Origin: Nectonema munidae
Lineage: Eukaryota; Nematomorpha; Nectonematoida; Nectonematidae
DNA: 64,000 nt
Assembly (NCBI GenBank): GCA_030549495.1
Contig: JAUIRK010000463.1
Location: forward strand, 681,001 to 745,000
Reading direction: 5' to 3'
Of the stretch, positions 59,301 through 64,000 are shown one piece after another (position 1 is the first letter of the stretch; the number at the start of each line of letters is the position of its first letter). Both the position numbers and the translations under genes were made by a program. Below the pieces are notes generated by a model. That model did no database searches, was not told the DNA's origin, and was given only the letters and a program-made list of their open reading frames with translations.

Positions 59301-60074
59301 ATACAATTTCATGACATAAATCATAATGATTATGATTTTTAAACATTTTTGATTGTGAAAATAAGACAGGTACATTTTAACACTTTCATTCCTTCCCTTG
59401 ATAGGCAGAAAATGCAGCATGCCTCTTTGCAAAGAAGAATCGATCGTGCCCATTCCTTTACTATGCAAGTAATATCAGTAATATAGTGAGTGAAATATTG
59501 AGCGTAAATCACAAGAAGGATAAGAGCAATTAGGAGGAATCCTTCACTTAGTCTTGTATCTAGAACAAGTGCCTTCTGGGATGATGTTAATTTGGTTGGT
59601 CCTTAAAAGTTCGGACACTTTAAAAGGAGAAAAAAATAGGACGACAAAAAGTATCAATCAAGAATAATTAAATTACTAAAATATGCAATAGTGTATTGCA
59701 TTTTTATTAATGATATATAAAATAAATTAAATTCTCTCGCATAGGATAGACTGCCCCACTCAAAGACGTACCTAAGTTGGGGAGGAGATTAGGAGACTAC
59801 AGGGCTTCTCAGAAAGTTTTTTATATAGCTATATGTTATTTTTGGGCAGGTTAGTTCAAATTCCTGTATAGGCAATTGCCTCTCCTATACATGTGCTATA
59901 CTAAGTGAAATATTAAGCTTACATGAAAAGCATTATAAAGTGAGTTAAAGGATATTTGGAAATTACATGCAATAAAGAATAAAACTCGGTTGGACTGCGA
60001 ATAACTCGCATATTTTCTCCCTTGCATTTGAATTCAGGAAGTTCATCTTTTAGCCACAACAAGTCCTGCTCCAT
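40695..60074 (-). CDS. PGS1: PGS1, CDP-diacylglycerol-glycerol-3-phosphate transferase
   Basis: PGS1 makes phosphatidylglycerophosphate from CDP-diacylglycerol and glycerol 3-phosphate, the committed step of cardiolipin synthesis in mitochondria, using a phospholipase D-type fold. Six exons were found on the minus strand: 60074-59967, 50183-49991, 49932-49836, 44519-44278, 42360-42113 and 40923-40695. The last five join with matching phases and give a continuous protein with the first HKD motif (HAKAFIIDDDIIISG|ANLS), RQDRY, YPLFQAP, SSAYFNL, NGFFSSSGF and the second motif WTFHSKGLWFY ... IGSSNYG, all in the order of the human protein. The exon expected between 59967 and 50183 (usual SLYLGTG motif) and the 3' end (usual RDLE.Q region) were not located. 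The mitochondrial presequence is not evident; ATG 60074 may lie inside an exon. The introns hold a piggyBac with a nested hAT and a 4-kb transposon on the opposite strand. The found exons carry no damage. Confidence 0.88.
42113..42360 (-). CDS. PGS1: PGS1 exon (YFNL region)
   Basis: Acceptor ACAATTTCAG|GG, donor CCTCAG|GTGTGA. Two bases complete the codon left by the previous exon, and it ends in phase 0. It encodes DTSIYPLFQAPPYDISQ, ALVFSSAYFNLVPFYS and SLIISSPQ, matching human TWIYPLIQM, TTGYFNL and LLASPE. Confidence 0.88.
42361..44277. other. PGS1 intron; hAT-type scraps at 43400-43890
   Basis: At 43403 GTGGTGTAGCTAGGAATTGG resembles the hAT end CAGTGGCGTAGCTAGG. At 43495 a GGCGGATTTAAAGGGGGCGG block has a partner AAATCCGCCCCTC at 43870 in inverse orientation, perhaps a 0.4-kb MITE. 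No coding is seen. Confidence 0.4.
44278..44519 (-). CDS. PGS1: PGS1 exon after first HKD motif
   Basis: Acceptor TTTTATTTAG|C, donor AATTCAG|GTAGCT. One base completes the Gly of ISG; exactly 80 codons follow, starting ANLSRDYFVDRQDRYILIRD (human ANLSDSYFTNRQDRYVFLQD), and it leaves in phase 1. Confidence 0.9.
45086..45658 (-). mobile_element. hAT element nested in piggyBac, 8-bp duplication
   Basis: The flanks TGTAAAAC at 45078-45085 and 45659-45666 are an exact 8-bp duplication. The ends read GCATGTCAAACTCGG and (complement) GCCATGTCAAACATGCGG, followed inside by GGGCC-rich wording typical of one hAT group. The minus strand reads from about 45560 into HLSSLIKVRTAQKFQPDIAK then NNKRCQASG, stopping at 45431: the C-terminus of a GTF2IRD2-like hAT transposase. 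It is thus a deletion derivative of an autonomous element that kept only the last codons of the gene. Confidence 0.88.
46065..47252 (+). pseudogene. piggyBac transposase, central part deleted
   Basis: The first frame (ATG 46065 preferred over 46050) has the acidic N-terminus MSSSDNSSTFSDSDNNETS and a start of the N-terminal domain (FSIFKLFFDVELIQ), ending at a stop at 46347. The second frame continues from inside the DDE domain: GIYTDKFFTSHSLAVWC (second catalytic Asp), YNKFKGGVDVNKMLRAYKS (third Asp), RKWTFALFSNYLDISVLNSW, and a C-terminal Cys-rich domain CFLCISRKN ... CAKCGNMFCKYHS ... CSKC. About 170-200 codons, including much of the DNA-binding domain and the first catalytic Asp, are absent between the two frames. 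The intact C-terminal domain suggests the deletion is fairly recent. Confidence 0.85.
47652..48456. other. PGS1 intron; decayed repeat pieces
   Basis: 47700-47960 is richer in GC and open on the minus strand for 89 codons but matches no protein I know. Wording such as TTCCAGGGGGTCAAAACAAA suggests a decayed hAT MITE. At 48083 CTAGCCCTTTAAGAACAGG resembles the left end of the piggyBac-type MITE at 60408; its right end is not found. Confidence 0.35.
48457..48671 (-). mobile_element. hAT MITE with CAGGGTTGTGGGGTCG end
   Basis: The right end in complement reads CAGGGTTGTGGGGTCGAAAG, the left end CGAAGTTGCGGAATCGAAG. The flanks CTCGTCAG (48449-48456) and CTAGTCAG (48672-48679) agree at seven of eight positions. 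The interior repeats the GTCGGAA wording seen in the related element at 61605. Non-coding. Confidence 0.75.
48680..49835. other. PGS1 intron, nothing recognised
   Basis: No exon, terminal repeat or tandem repeat was recognised in this part of the intron. Confidence 0.4.
49836..49932 (-). CDS. PGS1: PGS1 exon with first HKD motif
   Basis: Acceptor GAATAAAG|GT, donor ATATCCGG|GTTAGT. Two bases complete a Gly; 31 codons follow, ending AGLYHAKAFIIDDDIIIS, then GG. HAKAFIID is an HxK(x)4D motif (human HIKVYLFD). The intron before it is only 58 bp (49933-49990). Confidence 0.88.
49991..50183 (-). CDS. PGS1: PGS1 exon (ILLDYLRASRG region)
   Basis: Acceptor TGTAATGTAAG|ATT, donor TTTACAG|GTTTTT; phase 0 in, phase 1 out. 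It encodes IEAITNRCEHHEFSSN, FEVTILLDYLRASRGNTC and SILQPLLKKYPSFVSVFLY, matching human VSILLDFTRGSRGRKN and MLLPLLQRFP. Confidence 0.88.
50184..51991. other. PGS1 intron, no exon recognised
   Basis: The exon carrying the SLYLGTG-type motif should lie somewhere between 50184 and 59966 but was not found. Around 50755 GAGGCGAGGCACGGGAAAG is a possible MITE end. At 51310-51430 a short minus-strand frame (VEIYTYEIPREYILISIF) is open but has no known match. Confidence 0.35.
51992..52336 (+). mobile_element. hAT MITE with exact GTTTAGAT duplication
   Basis: The octamer GTTTAGAT stands at 51984-51991 and 52337-52344. The element starts CAGGGCACCAATCAAA and ends in complement CAAGCCTGGGCTAACTATG. 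ATGCAGGCCGCAATG near the left end is the GGCCGC-type subterminal wording of the hAT group found at 45086. Non-coding. Confidence 0.85.
52404..52783 (+). mobile_element. Probable hAT MITE, CAGTAACGTAGCCAG end
   Basis: The left end CAGTAACGTAGCCAGAAATT matches the widespread CAGTGGCGTAGCCAGG hAT terminus, also seen near 43403 and 58451. A possible right end in complement is CAGTCACTATGGGGC. Flanks GTTATGTT and GTTACAAA share only their first four bases, so the right border is uncertain. Confidence 0.5.
53429..54508 (+). CDS. Transposon-encoded zinc-finger protein, first frame intact
   Basis: The frame encodes 359 residues without interruption. Residues 18-70 hold five imperfect copies of a 10-residue acidic repeat (ENELEKDVAA type). 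A C2H2 finger follows (Cys81, Cys84, His96, His101), then a Ser/Asn-rich linker, a short helical stretch (ISLKVSRLKLQVEDLENFV, about 214-232) and a BED-like pattern at the end (Cys303, Cys306, His349, His353; FRNLKKHVLDHL). The stop directly after PNT is caused by a frame change, since the next frame continues in register (IEASKQNQENYQAE). It is thus the N-terminal, DNA-binding third of a transposase and not an independent protein. That 1.08 kb is open suggests youth or retained function. Confidence 0.7.
   Translation: MSSSQTDNDIESEYVAADKDLDKIVMVENELEKDVAAENEHWKDVDAESEFQKEAVATEGKLKKSVAAGLKPLSHRETLNCRVCEKQIKRKNYNIHLVRLHPTENSKDLRGKEQSKITVTHFFSIKGNSSSNVATESGETIDLAVGGDMIEETQPNKSFGDNSNVRSIPKDKNITKSLNVSNIPQESASCFMQEGNKSSFEQDTGVAPNYLEDISLKVSRLKLQVEDLENFVSETKVENTPPSSKETSLGYNTFKMTNAPNSEPNEVDYKQSLKELRRKCRNVNDLIETFCLQYNETDGILICDECTPDPERETFNSKVSRSGVFWYNQYENTDSKAPLSVAFRNLKKHVLDHLIGPNT
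54509..56810 (+). pseudogene. Transposase core and C-terminus of the zinc-finger transposon
   Basis: The frame from about 54510 to 55253 reads IGMRIARTCYYLYQKAKPF, a helical section, LAFTADLATFQLKCRNF (probable first Asp), VVYLGQPVIGPQKG, NQVESDVYDGALLHDHVPE and YDHKSALEDGHIGKM, which resembles the D/CxxH region of hAT-like transposases. Further pieces follow in other frames: ICDRLERRMAHLATSPE, an acidic stretch at 55690-55876 (DDEEETKDEETALDE), a coiled-coil region 56060-56200, SISDEELRYQYKDFVSRLD, and an end with GPVLVEADKLLKKAMNRYW and KLPFMNLLNK. At least five frame changes or stops are seen. I recall similar proteins in fish and cnidarian genomes but cannot check this. Confidence 0.6.
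57074..58245. other. PGS1 intron, nothing recognised
   Basis: No exon or terminal repeat was recognised. Confidence 0.4.
58246..58375. mobile_element. piggyBac-type MITE with perfect 14-bp ends
   Basis: TTAA at 58242-58245 and 58376-58379 borders 130 bp. CCCATTAAGTACCA is exactly mirrored at the right end. Inside are AAACGCAGACGATTTATA, as in the copies at 33096 and 60935, and the palindrome GTTCCCAAATGGGAAC. Non-coding, and probably young. Confidence 0.9.
58376..59338. other. PGS1 intron; hAT-type end at 58451
   Basis: CAGTGGCGTAGACAGGAATT at 58451 is a hAT terminus of the common 'GTGGCGTAG' type, with G-rich sequence after it (to about 58560). A right end was not found. The rest is AT-rich. 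Confidence 0.4.
59339..59601 (-). CDS. Open, membrane-protein-like segment; possible exon
   Basis: After an acceptor-like CTTTTAAG the minus strand is open for about 86 codons to a TAA at 59339. The product would read PTKLTSSQKALVLDTRLSEG, then a hydrophobic segment FLLIALILLVIYAQYF fit for one membrane span, and a Cys-rich end (ITCIVKEWARSILLCKEACC). This is long for chance in such AT-rich DNA, and there is no sign of a repeat. I do not recognise it; it lies within the PGS1 intron and does not fit the missing PGS1 exon. It could be the last exon of a nested or separate gene, or chance. Confidence 0.25.
59967..60074 (-). CDS. PGS1: PGS1 N-terminal exon
   Basis: Thirty-six codons from ATG 60074, reading MEQDLLWLKDELPEFKCKGE then NMRVIRSPTEFYSLLH, before a donor CAT|GTAATT. 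It matches human FQWIRNLVPEFGV ... VRVLSSPAEFFELM. An in-frame TAA stands a few codons upstream. Alternatively an acceptor at GGAGCAG| (exon from 60065) joins it to a presequence exon further upstream that I did not find. Confidence 0.75.
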
Positions 60075-60407
60075 ATTGTATTGTGATTAGTCAGTCTAGC
60101 GTCAGGTAATTATTATCTAAATTAAATAAAAACATGTTAAAATAAATCAGGAATACATCATTTAAAATATTTAGCTAATTGTAAAAACTATTTATAATAA
60201 GTCAGCTGCACGTTTGACAGTTTACTAAATTGTATATTGTTCTTAAAAAATCTAATTAACGTTGTATATGAGGAAAGAAGCGTATAGCTTCAACACGTGA
60301 TAAAAAAATTGATAAAATTTGTATACAAAAAGGCTTTTCACATTACTAACACAATTGATCCCGGAAAAGATCTACTACATTAAGAAATTTAATATAAAAC
60401 TACCTAA

Positions 60408-60526
60408 CTCTTTAAGGAACAGGGTGTCAGCACTGAATAAAAATGAAAATCGTCCGCTTTGATATATATAATTCCAATGAAAAAGAAAGCGGACGATTAG
60501 CCTTCAAAATTCTGCTCCTCAAAGGA
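60408..60526. mobile_element. piggyBac-type MITE, CCCTTTAAGGAACAG family
   Basis: The right flank is TTAA (60527-60530); the left flank is altered to CTAA (60404-60407). The ends CTCTTTAAGGAACAGGG and (complement) TCCTTTGAGGAGCAG form an inverted repeat, and deeper inside both arms carry AATCGTCCGCTTT. A related left end lies at 48083. Non-coding. Confidence 0.7.
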
Positions 60527-60934
60527 TTAAAATCAACAGTTCTTTTATCCTTCCTCTTCCCCACAATTTAGGATTTTTATGCTTTAAGAAGGCATATGCG
60601 CGGAAAACTTTTGGATCAATAAAGTTTTTAAGTGTACTCTTAATATTTAGTTTTAATTGAATGAAAAATTTTTAATCTCTAATTTAACAGAATAACTGAT
60701 ACATAAACTTTTATCTGCCTAATTAATTCACATTATTCCGTTCATTTAAATTTATCAAGTACCACAAAGGAGAAGAATTAAGGGTCTTCTAGTATTACAA
60801 AACCAAAGTATCAATCCGAAATTAATAAATATTAAAGCATAGAACGATCGTTACCATATAGACTGTGTTTAAGTTATAGTCTTAAAGTGACTGGAGAAAG
60901 ATATTAACAATATTGTATCTGAAGGCAGCTTTAA

Positions 60935-61044
60935 CCCTTTATCGACCAGAATAATCAGACGATATCTAATGCAAAGCAGAAGATTTGTATTTATAAACGC
61001 AGACGATTCACATTTTTGTAAAGTTGACTGTGGTCGATAACCGG
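60935..61044. mobile_element. piggyBac-type MITE flanked by TTAA, copy 2
   Basis: TTAA at 60931-60934 and 61045-61048. Ends CCCTTTATCGACC and (complement) CCGGTTATCGACC. It matches the copy at 33096-33222 over its length (AGAATAATCAGACGATATCT, AACGCAGACGATTCA), with small length differences. Confidence 0.85.
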
Positions 61045-61048
61045 TTAA

Positions 61049-61604
61049 GTGTAGTAGAATTAAGTGATGTAAAAAAGGACAATGAGTGGTATTATTATCT
61101 GTTTTCTTTATTCAACCACACTTAAAGCTACCTCCCAATACACTATTATTATAACCTCCTTCTCCCACTCTTTCCTCCTTATTTCTCTTGGATCGTCGTA
61201 ATGGTCGTATAATTTGAAGCAGACCAAAGTTGTGGAAAATTTATTGTTTATTTTATTTGAAAAGTTTTTTTGCTACTTTCATTTATTTACTTTTATTCAT
61301 GGCGTCTCGGAAACACTTTTTTTATATATAGTATAGTAAATGTTTTCATAGGAAAGATAGAATGTGTACCGCTTGTATCAAACTATGAACAATGAAATAG
61401 GGATGCACAAGTATTAGCTATAGATACTAGACATTCTTACACATTTCTCGCATAAAACTATAAAGAAATTATAAGCTAAAATAACCACCATATCAAATGA
61501 AACATAAAAAATTATCGAAAAATCAAATAGGTTTTATATCTTCATAAATATAATAAGTTGATTAATATATAACCGTGTGCTAGCTTCATCGAACAAGTTA
61601 GTGG
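61049..61604. other. Intergenic; SINE body fragment at 61366-61395
   Basis: GTGTACCGCTTGTATCAAAC and ACTATGAACAA match the body of the SINE at 18704-18848 (GATGTACCGCTTATGTCAAA). The tRNA-like head is absent here. Nothing else is recognised. Confidence 0.5.
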
Positions 61605-61857
61605 CAGAGTTGGGGAGTGAGAAGGAAAATATCCTACTCCGAGTACTTAAAGAAATCCGACTTCGACTCCAAATGAATTAAAAACTTAATAAATTTAACA
61701 CCTACTCTTCGCTTTCTACTTCGACTAAACAAAGGTCATTTCATGTGCTTACAAAAATGAAACTATCTTTTCCTTTATTTAAAATACTTAAAAAAGCCAA
61801 CTCTTCAGATTTCGACTCCTAAATTCTACCGACTCGGACTACAACTTCCCAACCCTG
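61605..61857. mobile_element. hAT MITE with CAGAGTTGGGGAG ends
   Basis: Flanks GTTAGTGG (61597-61604) and GTTAGAGG (61858-61865) differ at one of eight positions. Ends CAGAGTTGGGGAGTGAG and (complement) CAGGGTTGGGAAGTTGTAG. The interior has the repeated 'GACTCCGACTC' style wording on both arms. Related to the element at 48457. Non-coding. Confidence 0.8.
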
Positions 61858-62279
61858 GTTAGAGGTAATCTTTAAATAGTTTAGTCATAAGCAGTAGAGC
61901 GTATCACGCTTTTTAAGGAAAAAATAAAGTTTTGTATTTATAAGGGCACACATGACTATCCAAATCTCCAATTAAAAATATGAATTCAAGGCAAAAAAAA
62001 CCAAAGAAAAGTCATCATTCAAGAAACGAATGTTTATCAGTATTAAATGAAAAAATACTTTTTTTGTTTCTAGAGCTTTGCGTGTCTAGAAATAAAGCGA
62101 CTCCTGAAAATTAGCATTATATATTTCAACATTCTCTGTCAAGGGAGAGAGAGACAGGTGTTCAACTTTTTATTTATGAATTCTTTTCATGTTGTATATT
62201 CTTGTCTTCTTTGCTATAATTTAATTATTAATTTTGTATTGAAATAATATAAATTTTATTTAGTATTTTAATCAAGTGA

Positions 62280-64000
62280 CCTATAATTAAAATGGCATCA
62301 AGCAGAAAGAGTTATTGTAGGCATTGTACGTGAAACAGACTTTGAAATCGTAGTCAACTTCCAACAAAAAATGTGTTTTAGAAAGGCTTTTTTATTATAT
62401 AAAAAAAGTAAAAAAAATCGATTAGCGAATCTTGTGGAAATGTGACAAACGAAATTATATATATTTGGAGTGTTGCAAGCTTGTTTACATCTCACAAACC
62501 CTGCGTTGCAAACAAATTTCGTTATATATATATTAAAAACATGGAAAATTGAGGAAGAATAACAGGCGCGAATCTGCCACACAAATGAAAAAAAAATAAA
62601 AGAGTTCAGCAAAGAATTGAATAGTCTGTTTGATATCGCACATTCACAATCTAGCACGTTTATAAAAAACAAAGATTTAGCCTTTCTTGAAGATACAAGA
62701 GGACTAAGAAAAATATTTATTGGTAAAGAAGACAAAAAAATTTCAAAAAAAAATATTGAAAGGAAGAAGAGTGATGAATTTTACAAGAAATGCTTAGAAG
62801 AAGCTGAAAAAGTCATTGAAAACGAGTTGAAGAAGATAGTATTACTTCTCATGCCTCATCAAACAATCCTGATAATGACGATGACTTTAAAGCTCGATTT
62901 CTTTCATCTCGTTCTATGCTTTTGTCTTCAAAGATTCCAAAAATAAACAACCAAAAGGAAATAATCAAAGACGGATTTCATAGCAGCTTTGGATTGAACT
63001 GACATTTCGATAAGGAAAAGCAATGCATGTTGTAGCTCCAGCATTGGTAGCTACAGGTGTCAACATAAATAAAAATAACTCTTTCGACATCGTCTATACA
63101 TAGATCAAGGAAAATAGTACACTTTGACGAGAAATTACTTCCAAACGCTGTTGGAGAAAAGTCAGAGTGGCTTCCAATTGTAGTTTCAGGAAACAATGTT
63201 GAAAATCTCCTTGCGATTCCCAAGCTATCTAATGGAACGGGTAAAGTCATTGCTAAAACAGTTCTAACAATACTAGAAGAGTGGCCGCCTTGTTTAATTT
63301 AGATTGTAGGATTATGCTTTGATACGACTGCAAATAACACTGGAATTCATAAAGGAGCTTGCTTAATCATTCAAAACCACATTGATCGAGGTTGCTTTTT
63401 TTGGCCTGCAGACATCATATTCATGAGTTGCTGATAGATGCATTTTTAAAATATCTTTTTTGTTTCAAGTGGTCCAGATATTGCACTCTTTAATCGATTT
63501 AAAGCAAAATGGTTTACTATTTCTATGGGTTCTTTTAAATCCTGATTCTCTTGATCAATGGATTTTAGATCACATTATTTTTGCAGAATGAACTGAAAAG
63601 ACAACAAGCTGGACAAAATTATCGCAAACTCCTTGAACTATGTTTTATTTTTTTTTAGGGAAGCTTCAAGTTAAATTCAGGCCTCCAGGAGTCTACAACA
63701 GAGCTCGCTGGATGACAAAAAGCATATATTATTTCAAAATATAGTTATTCAGGGATGCGTTTAAGATGCTTCAAGAAAGAAAAAAATTACGACGAATCTC
63801 CGTCTTCATTGTCACCATCTATGTTAAAGCTTGATTCACTTCTCCACATTCAGCAGATGCTCCAATCAACGATCTCAATCTTCTTTATCTTCTGGAAGAT
63901 TACTACATTGTAAATGACTGCATTGCAAGAACTGGTTTAAAATTTAAGAGGTATTTATGGTACCTCAGCGAAGATCTTCCGCCATTGGCTTTTTTTCTTC
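62280..64000 (+). mobile_element. Second CxxH transposon, decayed, cut by the window edge
   Basis: The plus strand carries the same transposase family as 21403-23551, in a different subfamily. In order: KLYIFGVLQACLHLTNPA, KKIKEFSKELNSLFDIAHSQ (62600-62650), a coiled-coil with KKNIERKKSDEFYKKCLEEA, IVHFDEKLLPNAVGEKSEWL, PIVVSGNNVENLLAIPKL, SNGTGK, IVGLCFDTTANNTGIHKGA, PDIALFNRFKAKW, FRPPGVYNRARWMTKSIYY, ADAPINDLNLLYLLE and YLWYLSEDLPPLAFF at the edge. Several stops and frame changes are present, and the CxxH Cys is altered (FWPADIIF where the other copy has FACRHHVF). The left terminus was not identified; the right end lies outside the window. Confidence 0.7.

Noticed and set aside
59339-59601. 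The missing PGS1 exon
   Set aside because: The frame lacks any SLYLGTG-like motif and ends in a stop, so it cannot link the exons at 59967 and 50183.

Overview
The window is about 64 kb of very AT-rich animal DNA with single-copy metazoan genes broken by introns, short host introns (one is 58 bp), AATAAA-type poly(A) signals and a dense, mostly decayed load of DNA transposons. That suggests an invertebrate, most likely an arthropod. A copepod such as a sea louse would fit, but this is a guess from composition. I saw no bacterial operons, rRNA, functional tRNA or CRISPR, and no recognisable LTR element or Polinton beyond two tiny integrase-like scraps.

Host genes. (1) 19644-20279 (+) is the last coding exon of a KANSL2/NSL2-like subunit of the NSL histone acetyltransferase complex, with a poly(A) signal at 20390. 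(2) 30706-31740 (+) is an intact, uninterrupted SPO11 frame with all catalytic residues. (3) 40695-60074 (-) holds six exons of PGS1, mitochondrial phosphatidylglycerophosphate synthase. Four junctions between neighbouring exons agree in phase, and both HKD-type motifs are present. One internal exon and the 3' end were not found. (4) A terminal exon of an unassigned minus-strand gene lies at 37084-37241. Weaker exon candidates lie at 3255-3348 and 59339-59601.

Transposons by region. 1-14 kb: hAT MITEs, three pogo/Tigger remnants (3.4-4.1, 5.5-7.0, 8.7-10.3 kb) and a decayed piggyBac (11.0-13.1 kb). 15-19 kb: short hAT-type MITEs, an inverted-repeat element with an internal 42-bp tandem repeat, and a tRNA-derived SINE. 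20.9-23.9 kb: an almost full-length transposon with 20-bp terminal inverted repeats and a CxxH-type transposase that I cannot place in a named superfamily; a relative lies just beyond it and another runs off the right edge (62.3-64.0 kb). 25-30 kb: a ZBED-like hAT and two ~145-bp tandem arrays. 33-36 kb: a Tigger remnant and piggyBac relatives. 38-41 kb: hAT remnants and a young-looking hAT MITE. 44.7-47.6 kb: a piggyBac with both ends, carrying a nested hAT, inside a PGS1 intron. 53.1-57.1 kb: a large zinc-finger transposon with an intact 359-codon first frame, inside the longest PGS1 intron. Many short TTAA-flanked MITEs share internal sequence.

The host genes are functionally unrelated (chromatin, meiosis, cardiolipin synthesis). 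The transposons mostly fill introns and intergenic space, and their nesting gives a relative order of insertion.
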